Below are positions 45,301 through 55,861 of a stretch of 64,000 bases of DNA, piece by piece. The stretch covers positions 17,788,852 through 17,852,851 of the forward strand of contig CM042958.1 of the NCBI GenBank assembly GCA_023678885.1, read 5' to 3'. The notes under the pieces were generated by a model that saw only the letters and a program-made list of their open reading frames with translations, was not told where the DNA came from and ran no database searches. Origin of the DNA: Pogostemon cablin. Lineage: Eukaryota > Streptophyta > Magnoliopsida > Lamiales > Lamiaceae. A program made the position numbers and the translations under genes. Each line of letters starts with the position of its first letter. Position 1 is the first letter of the stretch.

Positions 45301-45606
45301 AAAGCATTAGTTTGATCCTGTGGTGCTTGGCTGGCTTCAGTTTCACGAGCAGGTTCTCTAAAGAAGATCCATTCCCACACTAAGTAAAACGACCATGCAA
45401 AAGTCATCACCCAACCTGGCAAAGTGACTTGATTGAACGTGATATTGAACATCTTGAACTTCATTTGAAGTATCCCGGCCAGTGCAGGGCCGCACGCGAT
45501 TCCCAGAGCGCTCGCGCTTACAAAACCCGCGGACGCCTGCATCCGGTATTTGAGCGGAACGCAGTCGCTAATGTAGCACCGGTTAACTGCCCTGGCTGAA
45601 CCCAAA
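42361..45606 (-). CDS. SPX-MFS vacuolar phosphate transporter (PHT5/VPT-type), C-terminal half only
   Basis: Five minus-strand exons join in frame with GT/AG introns: 45,606-45,293, 43,952-43,786, 43,687-43,497, 43,226-43,093 and 42,599-42,361 (stop). They encode about 347 residues. Diagnostic blocks are [37 protein letters not shown], the acidic loop [49 protein letters not shown] and [19 protein letters not shown]. These match plant SPX-domain MFS proteins of the tonoplast, which load phosphate into the vacuole. Family members have about 700 residues. The N-terminal SPX domain and the first membrane helices are absent from the remaining 18 kb upstream, although the first visible exon starts at a good acceptor. 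No stop or frameshift is seen in the part present. It is either a truncated gene copy or one whose upstream exons lie beyond the window or were lost. Confidence 0.85.
42669..43056. mobile_element. MITE in an intron of the transporter fragment
   Basis: The ends AGTACTCTCCTGTAAGACG and the right-hand CCGTCTCACAGGAGATC are inverted. The interior has AAAGTATGTTATAATAA and AAAGTATTG words in both orientations, related to the element at 41,492. It lies within the last intron (42,600-43,092) and fills most of it. Confidence 0.6.
44218..44670. repeat. 231-bp tandem duplication in a transporter intron
   Basis: The segment with TTTTGTTTTAATATTTTAGT, AATTTGTTCAATTTTA, CCAAATTGAAAATT and CCTTAATTACACTTAGATTT is present twice; the last phrase starts at 44,350 and again at 44,581. 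It resembles half of the foldback MITE family (GAGAAAATATCAAAATTCA at 44,148), so a degraded MITE was probably duplicated. Confidence 0.7.
44640..45120. repeat. Dispersed repeat with TGTTACATCTCCTGTTA words, two copies
   Basis: Two related segments, about 44,640-44,815 and 44,940-45,115, both contain CGAGTTAGATGAGTAACACG or a close variant, CGTGTCAATCATCCAACAAT, and end with ATATCAAAATGTAACA or ACACCAAAATGTAACAG. A more distant relative with TTATCCAACGGTGTGGC and ACCAAAATGACACAGAG is at 58,000-58,225. There is no protein. Confidence 0.5.
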
Positions 45607-48600
45607 CTGCAAAATCAAACTTCACATCAATCATCACAGCACTACTATAAATAACTTCATGACATGTTGAGGCTTGAGCTTAGCTAGCTAGAGAATTAGG
45701 GAATGTTTCGTTCACATTGAATTGATATTACTCAATGAGCCTTAAATATCACTAAACATAAGGGGGTTTGCACATAAGGACAAATAGAAAATTGGAAGTT
45801 GGAATGGTTTGTCCTTTGTGTTTTCATTAAAATCTTGTGTGAGGTTGTCTCATTGTGAGACTATCTTATACTTTCGTAATTAATTATCATTTTTACTATA
45901 AAAATATTATCACTTTCGTTATAAAATGTTATTACTTTTTTTATATACTATAAATTGTTCATGAAATAGTTCACTTCACCTTTATCACTTTTCATTGATT
46001 GAGTATCAATTTTCATTACTTATCACTTTTTATAGATTGAATATAAATTCACGGTCACACAAGTCTTTGACTTTCAGTATTGAATGTTGCTCCCCGCCTC
46101 GATCGGTAATTCCCTTCTGATAAAACAATTTGAGTGGACTTTTTAATTAAATCAAATGAGTACACGTCAATTTATGTATTGCTGCATTTTTTTCAATTAA
46201 AGAAGTTGTCCATGGCGTGTAGGAGAGTGGTCCAACAACAATAGAAAGATGGCTGCTTCTTCCTATTATAGTGGGCCTATCTTATTTTTCTCAAAAAAAA
46301 AAAGGGCTTAATAGGCTGTAATTTTATGAGATTTGGGTGGCTTTAAATAATGAAATGGGCTGGAAATAATGATTGGGCCTCACATACATCAGCAGAATTT
46401 TTCAGCATTGCGTATAGTTTTCATAGGATTTGGATCCTCTCGGGAGTTGATACATTTTGTCAATTTCATTTAATCTAAACCTTTTATTATTTTGTAAGAT
46501 TCACATTTTGCCACATCATCATTTTTATTAGTTACTTTTAAATTAACGATCAATCTTTTTTCTTATCTAGTTCAATGATTTTATCTTTATCTTTTTTATT
46601 CTATTATCATTAACTAGTATTATATAATTTTAATAATTATATATAATGTAGTTTATAGTTTATTTTGCCTTAAGTTTAATATTTATTTTTAAAGTTTAGT
46701 ATTAATTTTAAAAGTATAATTATAATTTTACCCCTTTAGTTTATGATATATTTTGTCCCATGTAGTTCATGGTATATTTTGTCTCTAGGGTTTATATTTA
46801 TTTTTAGGGTTTAGTGTTAATTTTAAAAATATAATTATAATTTTACTCTTATGGTTTATGATATATTTTTTCTCTAGGGTTTAATAATTAATTTTAGGGT
46901 TTAGTGTTAATTTTAAGGAAATAATTACAAGTAGGAGTAATTAATTCCTAAAAGAAAAAAAAGAAAAAAAAGGATGAATTCAGTATAAATCTAAAATTAA
47001 TTAAAGTTAAATGGGTGATGTGGCAAGTTATTAACACAAGATTAGAAAAAGGAAGAAAAATTAAAAAGATTTAAAAATTAAATTAGTTAGAAAATGGCGT
47101 GGCTTAATAATCGTTAGATTTATTGAATGTTGCAGATTTAAAGAAATGCATGAAATTTACGCGTTTTCAAATGGAGAGGATTCGGGTCCGTTTTCATATT
47201 TTCCTTTCTTCTTGTTTTAAATGCAAATCTAACCCCATTGTTTTCCACGTCTTCGTAATTACTTAAAAAAAAACTCCATTCAAGCATAAATCCTCAGAAT
47301 TCAAACAAAACATTCCCCTCCAAAAAATTAAAGAATAGTGGGATTAATCATATAAGAATTAGACCATATTTTCCTGCAATTTTTACGCTCATCAATGGCG
47401 GAGTTGAACAACAGAGTAGACGACGGCCGTCAGACAATGATGTAGACGGTGGCGTAGACGACGGAGATCGAAGAAAATTTAAATTGCGTGGTTAACTTAA
47501 TTAGATGCAGTAACTTACTTTGACATTCTGCTGCCATTAATTGAGTAGGATTCCAAACCTATATTATAGGCACTAATAGTCGGAATTTAATCTCGTAATT
47601 GTACATTAAACAAGATTAAAGAAACAGAGCAAATTTGGCGACTCAATTAAAGAAGTTTGCGGTTGAGATTGTCTCATGGAAGATATCTAAGAAGAATTAT
47701 ATAACATTTTAACAAAAAGTGTTTCACAGTAGACTAGTTAGCCCTAGCAGCGATTCATCCAATTGACGATTTTGTTAGATTGTTTTGGGAGGCCTTTCTT
47801 CTTTCCCCACTGCCGTGATTAAATTTCTCGAGTTGTTAAATCATTTGTATTTTATATATTCATCACTCAAGATTCTATATATTTCTAGAAATGAGGTACA
47901 TAATAAATAATTGAGCAACAAGTGTTTTTATAAGTGGTAAGATATAGGTTGAGTGGTTAACACTATTGAATTAGTGTGAACTATGAACATCAATATCACT
48001 ATTAGGAAATAATTATTAATGACAATCTCATTCGGCTCATATGTCCTATAATTTTTGTAAAGTTCAAACGTTTTGCTTAATTCAGGGATCCATCTTCATA
48101 TAATATATAATTATGTGGTGATGAAATTATGCAGATGCAAGAAATTCAGCAGTAGAAGGGAATGCTTGAGAGAGAAGAAAGATGAAGATGAGAGAGAATG
48201 TGGAGAAGAAAGGGTGGAAAAGGTAGAATGATCTGGTCATGTTAAGAAAGGTACGGCCACGAAGGAGAGAGAGTCATTTTATGAAACTATACAATTTGTC
48301 GTCATTTCCAAGCCCAATTGAACTGTCTCAACAAACTACTAATAATTTCCAACCCCACTTTGAGAGATAGTCCAAAGAAATGAAGAATTAGATCCCTGTG
48401 CCTTTCCTAGGAAGTACAAATCAAGACCCTTTGCTCAAGGGAAACACACATCTTTTAAATCAAAATCGTCTTATAAAAATTTACTTTATTCAAAATATTC
48501 TCAAGAAATTTAATTTTTCCGAAATAATTCCATAAATTTTAAATTCTCACTACAATGGTCATTTTTACTTAAAAATGTTCAATTTTTTCTAATTTAATGA

Positions 48601-49738
48601 GATGAAAATTAATCGGTGTTTTTACAAATTATGGGACCAAATGGGTAGAAAAAAATATTGTTTAGAACAAAATTGGAGCAAAACTAAATTGGTGGATTAT
48701 GAGTAGGGCAGGTCATTTATAAGCGGGTCATTTGCAGATTGAGCTATCGTGGGGACGAGTTTTGGGTTGCATGAACTTAGCCCAACTTTACACCTCTACT
48801 AACGTCAATGCCATATAGATAATCTACCTGTTGTTTCTGGTCAAACCATAATTCAAAAAAAAAATCAGAAATTCAAAAGAATATATGTTCAAGAGGTGAT
48901 TGGCTTAGGGTAATGTATTTTATGTTTGGTAAGGGGAATAAGGAATCAAAGTTCATTAATAATTTTCATTGACTAATTTTTTCTTACATCAAGTTCACAT
49001 TCACTCTAATGATTTATGTTTTATTACACCCGAAGGATTTAGAATCTTTAATGGCATAATTACAATCACTCCTATTTATCATTTTCAAATTTAAACCAAG
49101 GTCCACCCGATCAATTGGAAGCTAAAAGAGACTAGACTATCACATGTTGCTATCAAGTTGTTGGCATATAATTATCAATATCATTAAATATGTTATCACT
49201 TTTTATTTATATTTCAAACTGTTTATGAAATAATTCAATGCACCACCATCATTCTGAGTATTACTTTTTATCAAAATATTATCACTTCGTATCCATCTCT
49301 CGGAACTTATTTTATCAGACAAACTCACACAAGTATTTGTCATAAAGTCATAAAGTATTTGTCAAATATTAAATTCATTAAATGTCCCACAACTATTGAA
49401 GATTTTGATTTTCATCCCAAAATAGTTAAAACTTTTGAAAATGTCTCATAACTTTTGGATCAATAAGAAATGGTTCCATAATTTTGGGAAGTTTCCAAAA
49501 ATTTAGGAAGGTTTTGAAAAATTTTCTAGAGTTAAGGAATGATTTGCGATGAAAAAATAGTTTGGGGACGAAATCTAAACTTTTGAGATAGCTACGGGAC
49601 TAAATCGAAAAAGTTAAGAAATTTGGGACGGAAATCAAATTTGGTAAAAGATATAGGACTGAAGTGCATTTAACTCGAAAACATGTTCTTTATTTTTTGT
49701 AAATTAAGTTTTCGTATAGTTAATGTATAGCATGGTTT
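45607..49738. other. Intergenic DNA upstream of the transporter fragment
   Basis: No exon of the missing SPX half is seen. A TATCAC-family MITE occupies about 45,831-46,068 (AATCTTGTGTGAGG and CACACAAGTCTTTGA ends) and a degraded one about 49,170-49,342. Words like the 35,672 minisatellite occur at 46,690-46,920. Around 48,140-48,290 the minus strand is CT-rich (CTCTCATCTTCATCTTTCTT), the composition of a plant 5' leader, but no start codon in frame with the transporter follows. At 49,380-49,670 there are degraded foldback words. Confidence 0.45.
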
Positions 49739-50581
49739 TGTTGGGTTGAGTTTCCAAATATGTAGAGAAGCCCAATGGCCAACATGGTAATAAAGCCCAA
49801 GTAGACCTGATACTTAGAGTTATCTTGCTCTAAAAGTCATTGAGGGAAGATAGAAGAAAAAAGAGGGCAAAAATAAAAATTCACATTTTTGAGAGAGAAT
49901 CCAGCGCAGTAATATTTCAGAGGCAATAACCAGAGTTTCAACCGTCGGATCGAGCTCAATTTTGGTCAGCATGTTCGGAACTTGAGGAAGTACATTATGA
50001 ATGGTGGAGATCGTATTTGGAGATTTGTGTTGACGGGAATAGGCCGAAAACAGAAGTAGGTTTTTGAGGGATTCAATTCTGCATGCTCAGTCGAGGGGAA
50101 AAAGTCGTTTCTCACAAACTAACCGTTGGATCGATCTGTAATTTGGACAGCATGTTCATGACTCACAGGGAGTAGATTCTGGATTGTGGAGATCGGGTTA
50201 TGAGGTTCCTAGAGTTACAAACACTGAACAGCAGTTGGTGTTGTTGGGTGAGGTCTTTTTAATCTCGTTGTTTGTTATCAAGTATTGAGTGTCTTGATAC
50301 ATTTGTGGTAGTACGTCTGTGGTGGCAGATTGTAACTCTTGGATTTTTGTCTCATAGTGAAGTTTTTGGTAGGCTTTTGACCCGTGGTTTTTTACTCCTT
50401 ACATTGAGAAGGTTTTCCACGTTAAATTGCTTGTGTTGTACATTGTTGCAGATTACTTGCTTTATCATGCATCATATTATTAGGATTGTTTCCTACTAGA
50501 TTCACACAAGAGAGGGATAATTGATCATTCCGCTGCGTAGATGAAGTTTATTATTTGATTATTCGTGTGTTTGTCCCAACA
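49739..50581 (+). repeat. 5' LTR of the copia element
   Basis: 843 bp, from TGTTGGGTTGAGTTTCC to GTTTGTCCCAACA. Against the 3' LTR it shows scattered substitutions and has about 70 bp (after CAGCATGTT, near 49,974-50,045) that the other LTR has lost. It would hold the promoter of the element. Confidence 0.92.
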
Positions 50582-50584
50582 AAA

Positions 50585-50596
50585 TGGTATCAGAGC
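50585..50596 (+). other. Primer binding site of the copia element
   Basis: TGGTATCAGAGC, three bases after the LTR end, is complementary to the 3' end of plant initiator tRNA-Met, the normal primer of plant copia elements. Confidence 0.93.
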
Positions 50597-50625
50597 GGGT
50601 TGCTGCTCTGTGCCTTGTGGTGAAT

Positions 50626-51400
50626 ATGGAAACCAATACTAATAAAATGGTGAATCTCAATGGTTCTAATTATCATGTGTGGAAAGGCAAGATGAATGAT
50701 CTTCTATATGTGAAAGATTATTATGTGCCTGTATTTGAATCTAAAAAGCTTGATGGTAAAACAGATGAACAATGAAAATTATTGCATCGTCAAGTGTGTG
50801 GTTACATTAGGTAGTGGGTGGATGATAATGTGTTGAACCATGTGAGTGGAGAAACAAATGCACGGACATTGTGGACAACGTTGGAGCAACTGTATGCTAG
50901 AAAAATTGGGAACAACAAGTTATTTCTAATCAAGTAGTTGATGAATCTGAAATTCAAAGATAACACTCCAATGACTGATCACTTGAATTCATTTTAGGGC
51001 ATTATTAATCAATTATCGGAATTGAAAATCAAGTTTGAGGATGAAGTACAGGGCTTATGGCTTCTTGGTACATTGCCGGATTCATTGGAGATATTCAGGA
51101 CATCTTTGTCTAATTCAGGCCCCAATGGTACCATTACAATGGATTTGGTTAAGGGCAGTGTTTTGAATGAGGAAACGAGAAAATCACAGGGCTCTTTTCA
51201 TGAATCAGAGGTTTTGGTTATAAATAAGAGGGGGAGAAGTAATAGTAAAGGTCAAACAAGCAAGCAAAAAGGCAGAAGGAGTAAATCCAACATATACAGT
51301 AAGGTTGAGTGTTGGAATTGTAAAACTCCAGGACACATAGCAAGGATTTGCAGAAGACCCAAGAAAGATGACAAAAAAGAAAATGAAAAAAAAGGAAGAA
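50626..51400 (+). pseudogene. Copia gag with zinc knuckle, four in-frame stops
   Basis: The frame from METNTNKMVNLNGSNYHVW continues through LWTTLEQLYARK, LMNLKFKDNTPM and LSELKIKFEDEV to the zinc knuckle CWNCKTPGHIARIC (CX2CX4HX4C) near 51,310-51,350. Stops sit at 50,773 (TGA), 50,812, 50,935 and 50,995 (TAG) without loss of frame. Gag would form the particle that packages element RNA. A frame change near 51,397 in an A-rich run precedes the protease. Confidence 0.9.
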
Positions 51401-51568
51401 TGATGAAACGAAAGATGCTGATCGAGTGTCTGCTGCAACAGGTGATTTTCTTATCTTTCGTGATTATGAAGTTGTCAATCTTGTATATCGTGAAAGCAGT
51501 TGGGTGGTTGATAGTGGAGTATCCATACATGCCACATCTCATAGAGAGAGATGTTCACATCCTACATG
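51401..51568 (+). pseudogene. Copia protease start, cut by a solo LTR
   Basis: The reading ATGDFLIFRDYEVVNL, then SSWVVDSGVSIHATSH, contains the aspartic protease site as DSGV (DSGA is usual). The frame breaks shortly after at a 1-2 base indel. The sequence MFTSYM then reaches TACATG, where the solo LTR is inserted. The continuation, SGDYGNVRMGDDG, resumes at 52,816. Confidence 0.85.
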
Positions 51569-52812
51569 TGAACTTAGCCTCAATTTTGGTACAAATTGAT
51601 AAGAGTAAGCGTGCTCTATCATTGTGTAGAACGTGATGACCAATTACAAAATTAATATTATCGAATCCAAGGGAGAAAGTGTATGTATCCGTATTTGAAA
51701 GATGTTTTAATCTAGAAGGACTAATCAATAAAAGGATTGAGGATGATTAACATTACAAACTACCTAAGAAAACAATTAAAGATAGAAAATGTACATATGG
51801 GATGGTTGATGGGTGATAGTGAGCAATCTAAGAAGTATGCAAGGCTTAACCACAATCAAGATCTAAACCTAAACATGCAAGTTTCTAATGGCAAACATCA
51901 TTGAAAATGGAATAGAAGCAATCACATATGTTCCCCTAATTCCTATGGCCAAGGCAATCAGGTTTTAAACTTTTTACAAGTTTGCAAGTCGCCCCTAAGA
52001 TTGATTCTTACTCTCAATTCCCTTAGAAGGTACTATGATCATAAGTTTGGTTCTTCTCACTCAATTAACAACCAATTAAGATCATTTAACTAAGTGCTAT
52101 CTCATGAATGTCCCAAGCCAAGAAGGGTATGGCTTACATCTCCATACACTAACATACATGATCATATAGTAAAATGATTCAATTAAAACCCTAGACATAA
52201 TATTGGAATGATCATCCTAACACTATGAATAGAGAATTTAACCACACAATTCATAACATGAATCAAGTAATCATAGATCATGAGATAAATTCCAAAATCA
52301 ATTCAATTAAACTATTAAAAATCCTACATATCTAGAATAGTCTCAATCCATCATGTGGCTAGCCTCACATGAGGACTAGCCACTACAATTCATTACAAAA
52401 TGAAGAAAACAATAAATCAAAGGTTGATGGGCTTCCCTTTTTAAATTGACCTTACAGTGTGCATAGCATTCGATACTCTATTTCGCTCGTGTTTTTAAAA
52501 AAAATGCACAAAAATTCGATCGAATTTTTATGCTTCGGTAAAGTTTTTGTGACAGCTCCGCGCTGCTTCACTGTTTTTGCTCGTATTCCCTCGTTTTAAC
52601 TTCGAATTGAGATTCATTTTTTTCTTACATCTTTCTCTTTACTTCTAGAATCCATTTATACCTGAAAATCATACAAATTCCACCAAAGTACAAATTCTCC
52701 AAATATTACAAATATCGAGCAATCTAGGACACTTAAACACTCAAACTAAGCATAATTGTATGGAACCATGCTATAAATGGACCCTAAATTAATGAGATTT
52801 CTACACTCATCA
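51569..52812. mobile_element. Solo LTR (1,244 bp) of a gypsy-like element nested in the copia pol
   Basis: The insertion starts TGAACTTAGCC and ends ACACTCATCA, so it has the TG...CA ends of an LTR. It is flanked by ACATG (51,564-51,568) and ATATG (52,813-52,817), a 5-bp target duplication with one mismatch. Removing it rejoins copia protease sequence without a gap. It contains no open frame, primer site or internal domain, so the internal part was lost, presumably by recombination between LTRs. The block CTCTCAATTCCCTTAGAAGG resembles LTR-like sequence at 2,230-2,290. Orientation is not certain; it is probably minus. Confidence 0.85.
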
Positions 52813-52815
52813 ATA

Positions 52816-54001
52816 TGTCAGGTGACTATGGAAATGTTAGGATGGGTGATGATGGCTTAGCTAAAGTCATTAGCGTTGGAGATGTATGTTTACAGACTAA
52901 TAATGGTGCTACACTAGTTTTGAAAATGTGAAGCATTTGTCTGATCTTCGATTGAACTTGATATATGTTGGGATACTTGATGATGAAGGTTTTTGCAGTG
53001 TGTTCTTCGATGGTCAGTGGAAGCTTACAAGTGGTTCTTCAGTTGTTGCTAGTGGTAAAAATATTCCTCGCTGTACTTGATGCAAGCAGAGCTACTTGAT
53101 GGCTCTATTAATGCAGTTAAGAATGAGGGGATAGTTGAGTTGTGGCATAACAGACTCAGTCATATCAGTGAAAATAATTGAAGATTTTAGAGAAGAGAAA
53201 TCTCATTCCAGACTTGAAGAATGTATCTTCAAAGAAGTGCTCTCACTGTTTTGCGGGAAAACAAACTTAAGTTGCTTTCAAGACCTCAACTCCTACCAGA
53301 GCATCAGGTATACTCGATTTAATTTATTATGATGTTTGTCGTCCTATGAAAACAAGAACTCTTAGTGGTGTTTTATATTTTGTTACTTTTATAAATGATC
53401 ACTCAAGAAAGACTGGATCTACACGTTAAAGACAAAAGATCAGGTGCTCAATGCATTCAAACAGTTTCATGCCTTAGTTGAGAGACAGACTTGAAAGAAG
53501 TTGAAATGCATCAGATCAGATAATGGAGGGGAATACATTGGTCCTTTTGATAATTATTGCAGGGGACAAGGTATCCGACATAAAAAAACTCCTCCAAAGA
53601 CTGTTAAGTTGAATGGGCTTGCAGAAAGGATGAACAGAACATTGGTCGAGAGAGTAAGATGTCTGCTATCAAAAGCAGGAATGTCTTCATCATTTTGGGG
53701 TGAGTCTCTAAGTACTGTTGTACATGTTTTAAATCTTACTCCATGTGTTCCTTTAGACTTTGATGTTCCAGATAGAGTTTGGTGGGGAAAAGATGTTTTC
53801 TATAATCATTTGTGGGTCTTTGGATGTAAGGCATTTTTGCATATTCTCAAAGATGAGATGTCTAAGTTAGATATAAAGACTCGACAGTTTATGTTTCTTG
53901 GTTATGGCCAAGATGAGTTTGGTTACAAACTTTATGATCCCGTGGATAAAAAGCTTATCAGAAGTCGAGATGTTGTGTTTGTCAAGGATCAAACCAGATA
54001 G
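52816..54001 (+). pseudogene. Copia protease end and integrase
   Basis: Reading resumes with SGDYGNVRMGDDGLAKVISV and DVCLQTNNGATLVLK. The zinc-binding WHNRLSHIS segment (about 53,140-53,170) and KKCSHCFAGK-like bases follow with stops and frame changes. The integrase core is best kept from 53,501: RSDNGGEYIGPF with the second catalytic Asp, LNGLAERMNRTLVERV with the Glu, then WVFGCKAFLHI and LGYGQDEFGYKLYDP. The first Asp lies in the DLIYYDVC-like segment near 53,320. The integrase is non-functional. Confidence 0.88.
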
Positions 54002-54286
54002 CTCAGTTTCTACACCTAGTGATGACTTGATTGACTCAAAAATTATTCCTCATGGTCAAGGTCAAGTAAAAGCTGAAGAGGAGAATCAGGATTAGCCTGA
54101 TTTCTGTGATGATGAACATGTCGATCATCCTTTGTATGATGAAGAGGATACCGATCAGCCACAACCATATGATGTTCCAGAACAGGAGATTCAAGAACCA
54201 CCTAGAAGAAGCAATAGAGCTCATGTACCTTCTAGAATGTATCCTCCTGATCAGTATGTGCTCTTGACCGATGGGGGGGAGCCTGA
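54002..54286 (+). pseudogene. Copia integrase-RT linker
   Basis: An acidic, Pro/Gln-rich linker (YDEEDTDQPQPYDVPEQEIQ, then PPRRSNRAHVPSRMYPP) sits in shifted frames between integrase and reverse transcriptase, as expected for copia polyproteins. Stops near 54,001 and 54,093 interrupt it. Confidence 0.8.
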
Positions 54287-55140
54287 ATGCTATGGAGAGA
54301 AGCAGTTCGTGGAGAACACAAAAATGAATGGTTGAAAGGAATGCAAGATGAGATGAAATCCTTGCATGAAAATGACACATTTGATTTGGTAAAACTACCA
54401 AAGGGGAAGCATGCTTTGAAGAACAAGTGGGTGTACAGGATAAAACAAGATGAGCACACCTCAAAGACTCGATTCAATGCTAGATTGGTTGTCAAAGGTT
54501 TCAGCCAGGAAGAGGGAGTTGATTTTGAAGAAATTTTCTCTCCGGTTGTTAAAATATCTTCCATCCGTTTTGTGCTTGGTTTGGCAGTTAGTCTTGACTT
54601 GGAGATTGAGAAGATGGATGTCAAAATTATTTTTCTTCATGGTGAGCTAGATAAAGAGATATACATGGTGCAACCTAAAGGTTTCAAGGTGAAAGAAAAA
54701 GAAGACCATGTATGCAAACTGAAGAAGAGTCTCTATGGTTTGAAGCAAGCACCTAAATTGTGGTATCAGAAATTTGACAGTTATGGGGGAGCAAGGCTAC
54801 CAGAAGACTATTTCTGATCATTATGTGTTTATTCAGAAGTTCTCGGATGATTTCATTATATTATTGTTGTATGTTGATGATATATTGATTTTTGGAATGA
54901 ATGTTTCAAGAATTAACATGTTGAAGAAACAGTTGAGCAAATCCTTTGCCATGAAGGATTTGGGGCCAGCAAAGAAAATCCTTGGTATTAACATCACCCG
55001 AGATAGAGCAAACAAGAAGCTGCACTTGTCACAAGAGAAGTATATTGAGAAAGTGCTTGAGAAATTCAATATGAGCAAAGCTAAAGTGGTTAGTTCTCCC
55101 TCTTGCCACTCATTTTAAGCTTGGTGTTCATCATAGTCCT
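54287..55140 (+). pseudogene. Copia reverse transcriptase
   Basis: The domain runs from NEWLKGMQDEMKSLHEND through HALKNKWVYRIK, GVDFEEIFSPVVKISSIR, the first catalytic region MDVKIIFLHGELDKEIYM, and SLYGLKQAPKLWYQKFD. A one- or two-base frame change near 54,785 follows. It then continues as DHYVFIQKFSDDFIILLLYV with the YVDD catalytic box, and AMKDLGPAKKILGINI. A further break near 55,110 ends it. The enzyme would copy element RNA to DNA. Confidence 0.92.
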
Positions 55141-55844
55141 TCAACCGATGAAGAGAAGGAAGCAATGAGAAAAGTCCCATATGCTTCAGCTATGGGAAGC
55201 TTGATGTATGCAATGGTGTGTACGAGGCCAGACATAGCTCATGCAGTTGGTATTGTTAGTCGTTACTTGTCTAATCCGAAAAAGGAGCATTGGAATGCTG
55301 TGAAGTGGATAATGAGATATCTACGAGGTACATCTAGTTTGAGACTCACCTTTGGAGGTGAGAAGCCCGAGTTAGTTGGCTACACCGATCCAGGTATGGG
55401 ATCTGATGTGGACACCAAAAAGTCGATTTCTGCTTACCTAGTGACGTTCGCAGATGGTGCTGTGACATGGCAATCAAGATTGCAGAAATGTGTTGCACTT
55501 TCCACAACAGAATCAGAGTACATCGCTGCAATGGAAGCATGTAAAGAGGGTTATGGTTTAAAAGGTTAATGGAGGAGATTGCACTGAAGGAAGAGAGATA
55601 TGCAGTATTTTGTGATAGTCAAAGTGCTATCCATCTCAGCAAGAATGTTGCATTTCATTCAAGATCGAAGCATATTCATGTGAGATATCATTGGATGAGG
55701 GATGTCATCAATGATAAGTTGCTTGAGCTTGAAAAGATTTATACAGATGATAATGGTGCTGACATGATGATCACGAAGGCATTGCCTAGAGAAAAGCTCG
55801 AGGTATGTCGTGTGATAATCAGAATGACTAGTCTCTCCACATAA
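55141..55844 (+). pseudogene. Copia RNase H
   Basis: The first frame gives YASAMGSLMYAMVCTRPDIA, YLSNPKKEHWNAVKWIMRYL, GYTDPGMGSDVDTKKSISAY and LSTTESEYIAAMEACKE. It stops near 55,569. A one-base shift continues with FCDSQSAIHLSKNVAFHSRS, KHIHVRYHWMRD and ADMMITKALPREK to the pol stop at 55,842-55,844. The first Asp is in YTDPG, where YVDSD or YTDAD is more usual. Confidence 0.9.
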
Positions 55845-55846
55845 TC

Positions 55847-55859
55847 GGAAAGGGAGAGA
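55847..55859 (+). other. Polypurine tract of the copia element
   Basis: GGAAAGGGAGAGA lies directly before the 3' LTR, where the plus-strand DNA primer is made during reverse transcription. Confidence 0.85.
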
Positions 55860-55861
55860 TT

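Noticed and set aside
47380..47470. Short plus-strand ATG reading MAELNNRVDDGRQ
   Set aside because: It ends after 16 codons with no splice site or similarity.
47500..47560. Minus-strand ATGGCAGCAGAATG with a donor-like AAAGTAAGT, considered as first exon of the transporter fragment
   Set aside because: It joins the exon at 45,606 out of phase and encodes no SPX sequence.
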